This document shows, in pieces, positions 35,039 to 46,287 of a stretch of DNA of 64,000 nt. The stretch spans positions 26,644,488 to 26,708,487 of the forward strand of contig CM073898.1 in NCBI GenBank assembly GCA_037176705.1. Direction: 5' to 3'. Position 1 is the stretch's first letter. Each line of letters begins with the position of its first letter. The stretch comes from Molossus alvarezi (taxonomy: Eukaryota > Chordata > Mammalia > Chiroptera > Molossidae). The translations under genes and the position numbers were made by a program. A model generated the notes under the pieces. The model was given only the letters and a program-made list of their open reading frames with translations, was not told the DNA's origin and did no database searches.

Positions 35039-36850
35039 CAAGGGTCAGCTTTGTGGTGCATAAGAAACTGAAGTGGAGGCTGGAGCAATTAGGCTGCAAG
35101 AACCACGGACCTGCTCAGGCACAAGGCACTGGAGAATAATCTGGTTTCTCAACAGAGACCTGGCCTCTGGATCTTTCCTCCACAGACAAGTTAACTATAT
35201 ACATTCAGGATTCCAGAAAGAGCCTGATTCTCCTACCATAACCCCCGCCCCTCTGGGGGCAGAGGAGACCAACAGTGCGGGGATTAGACTGAAGTGCATT
35301 TTGTCTCACTGTGGGCTGAAGGGGAAGCGTCCTGACTAGTATGTCCATCCAGGTAGCAAATGAAGGCATCCGACTCTTAGTGAGTGATCTAACGGATTAC
35401 CAGGTAGATTTTACTTGGTGTAATCCTGAAATTAGTTAACAGAAGTGCCACTAATAACCACCTATTAACAGAAGGCAAGGGTAGTAAAATGGCTAATGTA
35501 ATAAAATGTGGACAAAACAAACCTAACACCGTTCTATATTAAAGGAGCTCTCTGGAAAAACAGAGATAGAAAATGATCACGATAAGAGACATTTTAACCA
35601 GAAGGCATTGCTTAGTGGGCTCACTGTTGAGTTTTAAGTAGGGTGCTAGACATACACTCTGAGACCCTTTTTCGCTATAGTACCTTTCTCGGTTATTCTG
35701 AATGGGGGTCAAAGCCCAGTGTTTCCCCTGACCTCTTAATATATAACAAGAAGTCCATGCCTTTGAATTCAACATTTAAGCTTGCATTTCTCTAGGGTTC
35801 TTGGCTTTATGGGTATCAGTATAATCTCCACAGCAAAATTCTTAGAAAACAGGGACGCTACATATGACAGGATGTCTTGTCTAACAGGTTCCTTCTTATC
35901 ACCTGCTGCTAGGGGGTGAGGGAATGCCATATTCGGTGACCTCACCGGGGTGTTTTGTTTCCTTTTTTGCACCCTAATCATACCCTAACGGTCAATACCA
36001 TGAACTTATCTCCTTGAGGAGGCTTTTGGAATTCGGGTTTGTGTCTTTTGTCTTTGATGGACTTCACCTAGCACCGGGCTCTCTGCTCAATGCCAGGGCA
36101 TGGCTGAGGGTTAGTTATGTTGTTCGAGACTCGGTTTGTTCCTGTCTTGGGAACCTCAGGGAACAATGCACTGCTCTCTGCCTTCAAGGGGCCTAGAGTC
36201 TAGACATGGCTATTACTCAGATCTTACATACACAGAGTATGGATCACGCTGGTGAATGAATACCAAGAGGAAATGTAACTAGCATACTCATAATGTATAC
36301 TTAAAATTACTTTTCTCTTTCCAACTGTAATCATTTAGGTAAACACAACAACAATTTGCCTGGACGACTGGCCTTAGGAAGTAAGGCTGTTGAAAAAACC
36401 CTGTTCCCTGCTATGAAACACAGAGCTTATCTAGTTCAGTCATCCTCCACATAATCTCATCTTAGTGTAAAGCTTTGGCAACACATACATAATATCATTT
36501 TTCCGTCTTGCAGTAGACGTGAACTTTGTGCCTACGTACAGACCACATACACACCGAACGAGATCCGAAAATGCTTGTACAAGAATTCACACACCTAAAG
36601 CAGCAAGGTGGATTCGCTTTAGCTCTCAGGGATGCTCGACGATGTGGCCAAGGCTACGGAAAATTCTACTGTCTACAGTGGCCTGACGCGGGGTCTCAGC
36701 CAACTGGAGGCAGCGGCAGCTGCCTGAGAACGAAAGCTGGGGAGCTGGACGGCAGCGCCCACCGGCTGCAGCCCCCACCCTGGGGTGCCAGACGCCCTGC
36801 TGTGGGGCCTGGCACAGGCGGCAGCGGATTAGCATCACTGAACTTCACTT
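35039..36850. other. Unique DNA ending in a GC-rich patch
   Basis: Non-coding. 36145-36215 ('ctgccttcaaggggcctaga') faintly resembles L2. 36630-36835 is conspicuously GC-rich with several CpG and CAGCGGCAG-type repeats, and is open on both strands, but it encodes nothing recognisable. Confidence 0.45.
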
Positions 36851-37060
36851 AATGACAAGACTCCTAGGTCTTTATCGTGGGCCAACTTCATTGCTGCTGT
36901 ACCCCAGCTTCGTGGAAGGTTTGGGCGGCAGGGAGCTTTCCACATGCGGGCATCTGCTGCCATCCATGTGGAAGGCAGAAATGTGGCTAGAAGCGGTTTA
37001 AAACAAACCTGCTTTGATGCGCAGATTGTATCACCAGGCCATGGGGGAGGGTGGGCAGCC
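36851..37060 (+). repeat. Unrecognised repeated segment, copy 1
   Basis: Similar to 39712-39904 in the same orientation. Best blocks are 'tttccacatgc' (36937-36947), 'gtggctag.agc' and 'aaaacaaacctgctttgatgc' (37000-37020), ending in a GGGAGGG-rich piece. I cannot assign a family. A retroviral LTR or old DNA transposon is possible. Confidence 0.6.
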
Positions 37061-37774
37061 TTGGTGGAATCATGCCACACCTGTGGCTACGGACCTTACT
37101 TGCTAAATCGTTCGATTATGTGAAAGGTGCTCGGTTTTCAGTTCTTGCAGATAATGTATCTTGCTTATTGCTTGTTTTATTAAACCACAAGGAAGGGGAA
37201 GCAGTTGTTCTTTTCGGGCATTTAAACCATCATTGTTCAAAAGGCGAGTAGGTGCCAGTCATGAGGAATTTCATATGGTCATATGCTAACATGTCCACAT
37301 GCTAATACACTCTATTTATTTTATGCATACTCTAATAACCGTAACCGTAAAGCTGAACTAATTTCTACTTTTCATTTGACTGTGTTCCACAAAGCTGTTT
37401 ACCTGGTGACTGTTCACATAGACACTGGCTTTGTTTCATGTGCAATTAACAGGCATAAAACTTAGAGTAGAAAAGCTGCCAGTTAGAGATAGCAAATGAC
37501 CTCTGACCCCAGTAAGCTGCATGAGTACAATTTTCATAATTATAATTATAAAGAATAAAAAATAATGCCACATCAAGAGAAATATACTTTCCCATAAATC
37601 AAGTTATTTGTATTAAGAATACAAATCACGTACCTTAAGGAAAACATGTAAAAAAAAAAACCAATTTTCAGAGAAACCCCTTAATTCTTTTCAAAACTAT
37701 AGAACTTGTCCTTGTGTTAATCTCTCCTTTGTGTTTTCAACGCAGCTGCAAAACTTTATCCGTTTGGTCAATCC
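37061..37774. other. Unique AT-rich DNA, no gene seen
   Basis: Non-coding. An A-run lies near 37651-37660. No repeat or exon was recognised. Confidence 0.5.
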
Positions 37775-37792
37775 AGAGTTGATATTATTTGT

Positions 37793-38001
37793 GCCCGGCC
37801 AGTGTGGCTCAGTTGGTCGAGTGTCCTGTGCACCAGGAGGTCACTGGTTTGATCTCCAGTCAGGGCACATGCCCGGGTTGTGGGCTGTATCCCCAGTGCG
37901 GGGCATGCAGGAGGCAGCTGATCGATGTTTCTCTCTCATCGATGTTTCTATCTCTCTCTCCCTTCCTCTCTCTAAAATCTATAAAAACATATTTTTAAAA
38001 A
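37793..38001 (+). mobile_element. Ves SINE, full length, tail class B
   Basis: Well-preserved plus-strand copy: GCCCGGCCAGTGTGGCTCAG head, A-box-like TGGCTCAGTTGG, B-box-like GGTTTGATCTC, central GCAGGAGGCAGCTGATCGAT, then CT-rich region and 'aaaatctataaaaacat' tail with A-run. Flanks beginning agagttgat at 37775 and at 38002 suggest a target duplication. Confidence 0.95.
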
Positions 38002-38018
38002 AGAGTTGATTATCTGCA

Positions 38019-38390
38019 TTTCTCTACTGACAAATGTCCCAAACAGCCCTTACGGTGCTTGCTGGTTGCACTGCTCGGAGCCACCGCTGTGCGCGCGCCT
38101 CACCCACATGCTTTCCTGGAGGTTCACTGCGACCCTCTGGGCACCACCCAGGACTACGCTTTTCTAAAGATGCTCTGGCAGCAGCCTGGCACCTCATTAT
38201 CTTTCACATCCCTGCATACTGTGTTGGGTTCTTTAGGAGCAGTTATTCATGTATAAAAGAAAGTATTAGGAAAAAGTATGTAGGTTGAACCTATAAAAAA
38301 TGTACATCTAAGAGAGTCTAGTTACTAATGACTATGACAGCTCCCGGGAACTAGGTTAGTTCGTATCTTATTCGATGGACAGGAACTAAC
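38019..38390. other. Unique DNA between SINEs
   Basis: Non-coding. A GC-richer piece at 38050-38190 has a GTGCGCGCGC run. Two overlapping short open frames have no recognisable product. Confidence 0.45.
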
Positions 38391-38400
38391 CAGTAACAAT

Positions 38401-38641
38401 CTTTTTTTTTTTATCCTCACCCGAGGACATTTTTGCATTTATCTTCAGATAGAGCAGGAGGGAGAGAGGGAAGAAGAGAGAGAGAAACATTGATGTGAGA
38501 GAGACACATCGACTGGCCACCACCCACATGACCCTAACTGGGGCTGGAGACAAACTGCAACCGAGGTACATGCCCCTAGTGGGAACCGAACCCTGGTCTC
38601 TCTGGGCTAACACTCTAACCACTGAGCCAAACCAGCCAGGG
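38401..38641 (-). mobile_element. Ves SINE, full length, tail class A (left member of a pair)
   Basis: Minus-strand Ves with ATCCTCACCCGAGGAC tail motif and head complement ending AAACCAGCCAGGG. Flanked by a perfect 10-bp target duplication, cagtaacaat, at 38391-38400 and 38642-38651. About 20 bases are missing near the head compared with other copies. Confidence 0.96.
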
Positions 38642-38656
38642 CAGTAACAATTTTCT

Positions 38657-38855
38657 TTTAAAAAAAGTTTTTATTGATTTTTTAGAGAGAGAGATAGAAA
38701 CATCAATATGGGAGAGAAACATTGATTGGCTGTCTCCTGCACGCACCCTACTGGGGATCAAGCCTGCAACCTGGGCGTGTGCCCTGACTGGGAATGGAAC
38801 CAGGACCTCTCAGTCCATGGGACGTCACTCAATCCACTGAGCCAATTGGCTGGGC
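38657..38855 (-). mobile_element. Ves SINE, tail class B (right member of a pair)
   Basis: Begins with an A-run and 'tttttattgattttttagag', central CTGTCTCCTGCACGC, head complement ending AATTGGCTGGGC. It starts within a few bases of the right-hand target duplication of the class A Ves. Its own duplication is not clear. Confidence 0.94.
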
Positions 38856-39711
38856 ATAATAACCTTTTGTGTTGTTATTGTTGATCTGTGAAAGATCTTA
38901 GAGATCAAGTGAACCAAAACTCTTATTCAGATTTGGATCTGAGGTCTAATAGCTGAACTGATTTGTTACACATTCCAGAGTTGTCACAAGACTGTGGCTA
39001 CAATAAACCTCTAGGTCTCCAGTGTGGAGCTTTTTCCTGGAGTCCAGGCTCAAAGGCAAGCCACCGTGTTATCAGAAGGGTACCGGCTTATGGTGAGTCC
39101 AGAAACATCATGGGTTCCTGTAAAGACTCAGATTTGCCGGACTTGCCTTGTTGCCCTATCCTTCTATATACAAATTCTCAGCTTCAGGCGAAGCCTGGAC
39201 ATGTCTGCCTTCTCGCTGTTGGGAATTTGTGTTTTCCCACCTCTGAGAATACTCTGATTCCATTCATTCCCACCCTAGGGGATGGCTTCCTTCCTAAGAG
39301 CTCACACGTTACATCTCAGGCCAAATGAGCAACACTATTTAGATCCACACGTAAAACAATGTAAACACTTGCTCTGGTCTCTTTGACAACCTGGGTTCAG
39401 CAAGTGAGGCCATTATAACCTTCCATCTCAACTTGCACTCAATTGCTAAATAGATGTATACATAGGCAGGAGCAGGTTATGAATGGTTCAATGAGTGGGA
39501 AGTGTTTAGGTCTTATTCACTTTTCCTTTCAAATGATAATTAATTGAATGTTTACAAAGAATGATCCTATCTAGGTATTTCATAAAACTGTAATGCACAT
39601 GTGTATGTAAATCAAGTTCGGCTCTCACATTTACTTTGTAGCCTACAAGAACAACAGCTAAACATACTCCCATAAGCAGATTAAAAGGATGGCTCTGTTT
39701 GCTTTCCATTG
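38856..39711. other. Unique DNA, no gene seen
   Basis: Non-coding. Overlapping open + frames near 38963-39328 (121 and 77 codons) have no recognisable product. Confidence 0.45.
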
Positions 39712-39904
39712 AGAAGACCCCTTTGTCTTGTTTGGAGAGCTTGCCTCCCATGGGAGTGGGTTTTCCACATGCAGGAGTCGGCTGCCCTGTATGTGGGAAG
39801 CAGAAGTGGTGGGCGTGGCTAGGAGCAGATGAAAACAAACCTGTTTTGGTGCACGCGCTGTCAAATTCTCAGACTGTCACCTAACCAAGAGGGAGGGCGG
39901 CACA
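39712..39904 (+). repeat. Unrecognised repeated segment, copy 2
   Basis: Partner of 36851-37060, about 2.8 kb downstream in the same orientation. Matching blocks are 'ttttccacatgcagg' (39761-39775), 'gtggctaggagc', 'aaaacaaacctgttttggtgc' (39832-39852) and the final GGGAGGG-rich piece. Confidence 0.6.
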
Positions 39905-42239
39905 CAAGCTGGACCGTGAGCGATCTGCCACCCCTCTGAAGCCTTGCCTGTTTCCCTGAACTGGACCAGCTGCTGCTTGCTGCAAGCTCTCTGCCCTGCT
40001 GGTCTCAGGACACAAGCTGAGGGATGCCCCCTATGAGAGAGCAGTACCGGTTCTTGGTACAATGTTTCTGAACCGACAAAGGTGGTACGAAAAATATAGA
40101 GCAAAATGGAGTTACACTTTGAAGATTCTAATATATGTATACACATAAGACAGGGAAAATATTCATTGTCCTTTTAGCATTAGCATCTAATTTGGGGGTG
40201 TGTGTACCTGATATACATCTATAAATCTTTATGGTCGCTCGGGATTCCAAATCACTTTATCTTCATAGGTGACACTTTGGACCGATGGCTGTTTCAAAAA
40301 CGCTGTCTAGTCCTCTATTTTGAGCCTGTATTTTTTTTTCCCTCTTTGGTTCAAGGTCAGACTACTCATTCTTTTCTTCCAGGACTTACTTCACCTGGGT
40401 TTTCCTATCTGTTGTGAATCTGGTGCTCTCACTAGTCTCTTTAAATTAATTCTTCTGCAGAGCTCCTTACATTGATCTCCTCCCCTGAGCTTTAGACAAT
40501 TATGTTCTGTCATCTCTTTCACATAAATCTCCCTTGAAAGACACACCCTTCAGGTTCAGCTGCTGTAGGGTGTGTGCATTTCTCATCAAGAACCAGCAAC
40601 ACTTACATCAATAGCATCCACCTTCACCACCACCTGTGAAAGCAACTAGCTTTGGACACCTGTTTTCTTCTTCCAGCATCCCTGTCTGAATGTGAGTCTG
40701 GCCCGGGATGGGGTCATGGAGCCGGGCCTGGCTGTCCCTGGACTCTGGCCTGGGATGCCTATAAAGTGGGATGCTCTGGACTAGAGATTGACGAGGATGG
40801 ACAGGCATAAGATAAAGTTCCTGAGATAAAGAATATAACAGAATCAGGATGTGTCCTAAGCAGAGAAGGCCAGGAAGGTGTTAGTAGGCAACAGGGTCAA
40901 GTTCAAAGAATAAGGCAAAGCTTGCAAGGGGCGGTAGGTCATTAAAGCCAAGGTAGACAAAGAGTCAGAGAGTAGTGATGGGTTTGTGGGAGCAGAAACC
41001 CCGAGGAGACCTTGGACATGACCTGAAAGACTATTTGCACTCTGCCTTCTTTTGAACCCTCTACTCTGCTTGGGCACCTAGGTCCTCGGAATGCAGTAAC
41101 GGAAGGCAGAGGAAACAAGAAGCACATAGGCAGGTGTGTTCTCTTCCAGCTGGCACATAGTTGCTCTGATTACAAACAGATGTTACTGTAAGAGAGCTGG
41201 AGCATGTGAACATGGTACAGATTACATTTTTTGGTCTCCAACTTTTTTTCAAGGAATGACAAGATTTATACACTCGGGGTGATGTGCCATTTAGAGAGCA
41301 TCTATCTGTGCAAAGAGATTGGAGATTAAGAGGTTAGGATTGAAAACTGAAGACGTAATCCATATCCTCCGATTGGACGGCCTTTGTAGAAGCAGCACTA
41401 ATAACATTCTGTTGCCATCCAACTTTCTCTTCTCTTTCTTACTGGCAATATCCTCCAAGTTAGAGCTATGCAGTTAAGTCTTTAAATTCTTCAAGTTTGT
41501 ATATTCTGTGAAGTTAAGCATGAGTTTCTATCATATAAAAATAACTCAAGTATTGTTCCCAGATTTCCTTTTATGAAAAGTTTTTATAAATGTCTTTTTC
41601 TTCTGGAAGAAATTAATGTATATCATTATGTACAGAAGGCAGTGTCTCCTAAAAGGAACGCTGTAGGTACTTAGATGCTATTTGCAATACAATTTACCGT
41701 TCAGTGATAATGGCAGTAGCCTTTTAAATGAACATACACACGTACCAGAACTTGCACCTGTCATTGTTACCATGGAAATGGTTCCAAAACATAAGATGCG
41801 ATTCTATTATTGAGGCAGTATAGTTTCCCAAGTGAATTTTAATGAAATTATAGCAGCAAAAAAAAAAAAAAAAATCTTATGGAGGCTTCTGAAATATTTA
41901 GTGAAGTTTGCAACTGAAATCTGACTAAAACCACACAGTGGTAACTTTCGTCTAAAAACAAAACAACAGCAAATGTCAAGCACACAAAAAAGAATGTACA
42001 GGTTTACTTTAAAATAAATGAAGCACACAGATGCTGATTCTTTAACATTTATCTTTAACATGGACCATTTCAATCAGTGTTCCTGTTGTTGGCTGGAGCA
42101 GATTTGGGGCACGAGCTGCCTGGGTGGTATGTAGCAAGATCACTGAGTCATCTGCAGATTATTTCCTAGTTTCAGTCATCTTCGGGCTTGCTATGAGGTG
42201 AACAGATTTAGAGCTACACTACTTTGAAGCTGAGAGACA
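39905..42239. other. Unique DNA, no gene seen
   Basis: Non-coding, 2.3 kb. Contains a 17-base A-run at 41858-41874. Open frames on the minus strand at 40608-41273 are short and unrecognised. Confidence 0.45.
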
Positions 42240-42385
42240 CAAAGGGCATCTATTCAAGCCTCTTATTTACAGACGAGGGAACCAAAATCTAAAAAGGGAA
42301 GGGATTTGTTACGGTGCAAAAATTAATGTGGATGGACTAGAACTCAGGTCCCTGACTCCTCCCACAGACTAGCCCTGCTGCCTTG
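42240..42385 (-). mobile_element. MIR SINE
   Basis: Minus-strand MIR: 'ttatttacagacgagggaac' (reverse of the cctcatctgtaaaatg core), 'ggactagaactcaggtccct', then 'gactcctcccacagac'. Confidence 0.75.
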
Positions 42386-43344
42386 GGAATCAGAGCCCCC
42401 CTGCTGTGTTCTCCCAGGAAGGGAGGAAGTCAAGCTCTGACTTTGAATATCTGGGCTTCATTGCCCACTGATGTCTTCAAAGGAGCTAGTCCAATTTGCT
42501 AAATGAAATAATTTTAACTTCCTCCTTATAGGATGTTATCTCCCCACTAAATCTATTAATTGATGGGGATTACTACTTTGTACCTTGAAAACTGAACTAA
42601 CGCCTTCATGTAATACAAGAAGGGAACGTTTTCTCGATTTGTAATCATTGCTTCACCTCTTCTGTTCTCCGAAATCCTATGAATCAAATATCCCAGTCTC
42701 ATAATAAAGCCAACTGTGAAACCAGCATTCACCTCCAAGAGCCTGGGAAACACATCGATGAGCTTAGCTTAAAGCCATCTGATGATGGTTGGGACACTAG
42801 TATATTATTTTGAGCACATAGTTATAGCATTAGACTGGGGGGAAAAGCCCTCCTGGTCATAAATCATGACTGGGAAGTGGGTACTTCCAGAGACAGAAAG
42901 TCTTTATTACGTAACTCTCGTTAAGGCTTGCCGGTGCGGCAGGCTCGGTGTCGGGCCTCTGGCAGAGCTGAGGACTCCGCAGGCTCTAGGAGGTCCCCGA
43001 GACAGTGTGTCATACACTGTTGATGGGTGGAAAATACTCTCCCTGATCAAGATGTGATTGTTTTGGCTTCCCCTGGGTTAAGCTTTTGGCACTTGAACTG
43101 GACCCAATGTAACACCGCAGCTGGGAAATGACATTATTTGGGTTGGTTAAGAGGAGTTTTTGAATTGAACTCCTCTGTAGTAGTAAAGAAGGAAAAAATT
43201 CCTGCCATATTCAGCAAACCCCAGAAGAGCCATCTCCCTGTCATTCATGTGTTTGCACGTGAATGTGCACTATAAACACTTTTTAGTGTAAACATACAGA
43301 TACATAAGATACGCGAAGTTACATAGATCTATATTACTAGAATA
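42386..43344. other. Unique DNA, no gene seen
   Basis: Non-coding. A CpG-richer piece lies at 42925-43000. No exon or repeat was recognised. Confidence 0.45.
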
Positions 43345-43405
43345 ATTTGTTCCATAAACATTTCTTGAGCACTTTCTAAGTACCAGGCATTGCTGTTCCA
43401 ATATG
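43345..43405 (-). mobile_element. L2-like fragment (tentative)
   Basis: 'aaacatttcttgagcacttt' and 'ctaagtaccaggcattgctg' resemble the common 'attgagcacctactatgtgccaggcactg' segment of L2 and related elements. Confidence 0.4.
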
Positions 43406-43412
43406 TATATGT

Positions 43413-43414
<2 letters not shown>

Positions 43415-43455
<41 letters not shown>
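43415..43455. repeat. Microsatellite (AC)n, 41 bases
   Basis: Perfect alternating A and C. It is preceded by 'atatgtatatgtgt', so the purine/pyrimidine alternation extends upstream. Confidence 0.97.
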
Positions 43456-43456
<1 letters not shown>

Positions 43457-43864
43457 GTGTAGCACTTTTGAAATAGAACAAATTCCTTCCTTTCAGTATT
43501 AAAAAACACAGCATGATAAAAAAAAAAAAGTATGTATGATTCATATTAGTTCCCTTTACACCTCTTCTCTGCCATCCCCCAGCTTCGAGATATGAATAAC
43601 CTTTCTGTCCTTCCAAATTCTGCAAACTACCCTCCACATGTTGGAGAAGGAAGGGTGGAAAGGTGGTCTATTGCAGGCCCAATTCAGAGCCTGTGACATA
43701 TGTCTGAACCCTCTATTTTTAAAGGAGGACTCTACAGATTCTGAGAGTCCCTTGTCACCTCTCATAGCCAATGAGGACTGGGGGCTTTTGCATCATAAAC
43801 ATCTGCAAATTTGTCCAAATCTAGTGAGACTAGACATATAGACAGGTGTGGTTTATCTTTTTTT

Positions 43865-43985
43865 TCTGATTATAAAATTAATATATTTGTGCTGTTGAAC
43901 ATTTGGGATGAAAGATATAAAAAATGAAATAGAAAAGAGTAATTACATACACTTCTACAATTCAAGGAATGTTCTACTCAACAGT
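43865..43985. mobile_element. Ancient repeat fragment related to 8110-8520
   Basis: 'attataaaattaatatattt', 'gaacatttgggatg' and 'tacatacacttctac' follow the first third of the repeat at 8110-8520. Probably L1-derived. Confidence 0.35.
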
Positions 43986-44126
43986 TTTGTCTATTTCCTA
44001 TAGCCTGCTATTGACATTGGGGCAGACTCCCAAGAAATGAATGTAATGCAACTATGATGTCTCAACTTTGACTACCTATATCATTGTTGAAGCAAAGCCT
44101 TATGACTTCCTTAAGGAGTGAAAAAG

Positions 44127-44127
<1 letters not shown>

Positions 44128-44183
<56 letters not shown>

Positions 44184-44189
44184 AGAAAG
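44128..44189. repeat. Compound microsatellite (TG)n(GA)n
   Basis: About 41 bases of perfect TG followed by about 20 bases of GA. Confidence 0.97.
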
Positions 44190-44999
44190 ATATGAGAATA
44201 CTTAGAAGAAATAAATCCACTAGAATTTCACCGCAAGCCAGAACGGAAAACATCAAAGATGTTTAAGTAGGCTTGTCTAGTTCTTTGTAAATATCATTTG
44301 GGGAAACAAACTAAAACAGAACAGTAAAAAGTCTACATTGCGTTTCATATTTGCAAATAAAGCTTATTTCATCCATGCTGAAATTGCTTTGTGTAATTTA
44401 TAATCTCATTATTGTTCTGGATTCCCCACCATCATGCTGCCTGTGTTTATATAGCTTCTCCCTGTGACATGTGCTCCAAGCAGAAAAGGGCATAATTATA
44501 AATCTCCATCCACTAAGGAAAACAATGGCTGCACCCAGCAACTCGACTCTCCCTTTGTCAAGCTCTATTTAGGAAACATAGTGGTGCAGATACCATTTTG
44601 AATGTCAAAGGCCTAAAAATGTTAGGAAAACAGCTGCTACTTGTTCTTTGCATCAGGTGTCCCTTTCAACATGTACTCTTGGTATCACTTATCCATCCAA
44701 ACCAAAGACCAGAGATTTTAAGATGGTGTGACTTCAATTACTCAATAATAGCAGGAGACACAGAGGGATACAACTGTGACTTGTATTTTAAGACTTCCCA
44801 GGCTTGCTTAGAAAATAAAAGACTAAATTTGTGTCCTTGAGCAAAGTTAGCCAGACAGTAAAGATAAACTTGAAATGCAGAGTATACTTTGTTCCATCTC
44901 CTTCTTTATAAAAGCAAAGCTATTGAGGCTTTGCTCTTTATTCCATGTTATTATTTCCCCAAATTTAAGATCTTTGAGGAGACCTATAATGTAATGAAA
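44190..44999. other. Unique AT-rich DNA, no gene seen
   Basis: Non-coding. No recognised exon or repeat. Confidence 0.5.
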
Positions 45000-45110
45000 A
45001 CAAATCATCTATTCATTCCCTCAGCAAACACGAACACAAGTGCCTGTGGAATGTCAGTAAGAGCAGGACTAGACCTTGAAGATGCATTTCACATCTCTTA
45101 GTTTCTACAT
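45000..45110 (-). mobile_element. L2-like fragment (tentative)
   Basis: 'attcattccctcagcaaaca' then 'agtgcctgtggaatgtcag' resemble the reversed L2 3' segment. Weak. Confidence 0.3.
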
Positions 45111-45984
45111 AAAGTAGCTGTGATGCTTTAGATACTAAAGAGGTCTCTAAATCTTCAGCCTAAGTTGATGTAGTACTTAGTACTTAGTTATTTTCAACTC
45201 ATGAAAAGAAAGCAGAAAAATTTCTCAGCTCTAGATTCAATATTTAAACAGGTAGTGCCATCCTGGTTTTAGGGTTGGCTTTGCTTGTTTTAGACTAAGA
45301 AATCCATTCACATGGAGCCTGTTGCCCACAACCTCGCTTGGGAAATGGAACAAAGGAAGGTGATGTTACATCAGCACCACAGGTTTTTGAAGAGTATTGC
45401 ATTTCTCCTTTGTGATGGACCGGCCCGTGCACTTGAAAATACATTCGTCGCGACAGGGGACCAACTCAGCTGCACATTTAGAGTTAAATCTATTTTTCCC
45501 CCCCGAAAGATAAAAAAAATATTCCTGCGGGAGAAGAATTCCATGTGAGTGCCCTAGTGCCTCCCTCTGATGAGTCCAAGCACTGAACAGCCAAACATGT
45601 CTAAAACCTCGAGGGGACTCATGAGTCAGGAGCAGTGTAAGAGGAGAGCAGGTAGAAAGGGGACAGCTTGCAGGCAGATGGCGACAGCTCTGAGTCATTC
45701 CGGAGTGCAAAGGGTTCTAGAGTTGGAGGTCCAGCTCTCCCTCAGCAGCCCCTCCTCTGATATAAAAAATGAACACGAGAGCAATTTAATGGAAAGTGCT
45801 GTGAAAACACAGCTGCACACATTACATTCCAACCAGATTGCTTCCTCTAAGCTTTCCTACGGAGAAACTCTGAAGCCTTCCAGACCTCACAGTGGTTAGA
45901 CAGTGAGTAGCAGCCCTGGTCTCCTGGATTCAGGAGGTGGATGAGGAAAGAGTCAGTGCTAATGAACAGGCCACAGGCTAACCA
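45111..45984. other. Unique DNA, no gene seen
   Basis: Non-coding. 45366-45899 is covered by open frames on both strands (about 110 codons each) with no recognisable product. This is a chance feature of a stop-poor, GC-moderate region. Confidence 0.45.
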
Positions 45985-46150
45985 CCTCCACTGAGTGAGC
46001 ACCTACTATGTGAGAGTCCTGAGCACTTCACACCTATCATCTCTGTAAACTCCTCAGCAACGTTAAGGTAATGTCAGCCTTTCCTGCCAACCTATGAAGC
46101 CCAGGCTGGGAGTTGTCCAGTGACTTTTCCTGTATAATCTCACCCTAAGG
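45985..46150 (-). mobile_element. MIR SINE
   Basis: Minus-strand MIR with 'cactgagtgagcacctacta', 'tgagcacttcacacctatca', 'aactcctcagcaacgttaag' and a diverged end 'gttgtccagtgac'. Confidence 0.75.
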
Positions 46151-46259
46151 GAAGACGTTACTCTGATTTTTCCACCTCATGTTTTTCCCTGGCAATTGCT
46201 GTGAGAAAATGTTGTTTTTGGAGCAGAATAGACAAGTGTGGTACATGATATGAAAAACC

Positions 46260-46287
46260 AAAAAAAAAAAAAATTTTTTTTTTTTTC
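46260..46287. repeat. Perfect A14T14 palindrome
   Basis: Fourteen A directly followed by fourteen T with no spacer. The exact count may vary with sequencing or between individuals. Confidence 0.9.

Noticed and set aside
37793..37870. tRNA-like A- and B-box motifs at the Ves heads
   Set aside because: Part of tRNA-derived SINEs, not functional tRNA genes: no cloverleaf with acceptor stem can be drawn from the head.
45366..45899. Opposed open frames of about 110 codons on both strands
   Set aside because: Mutual shadows in a stop-poor stretch; neither product is recognisable.
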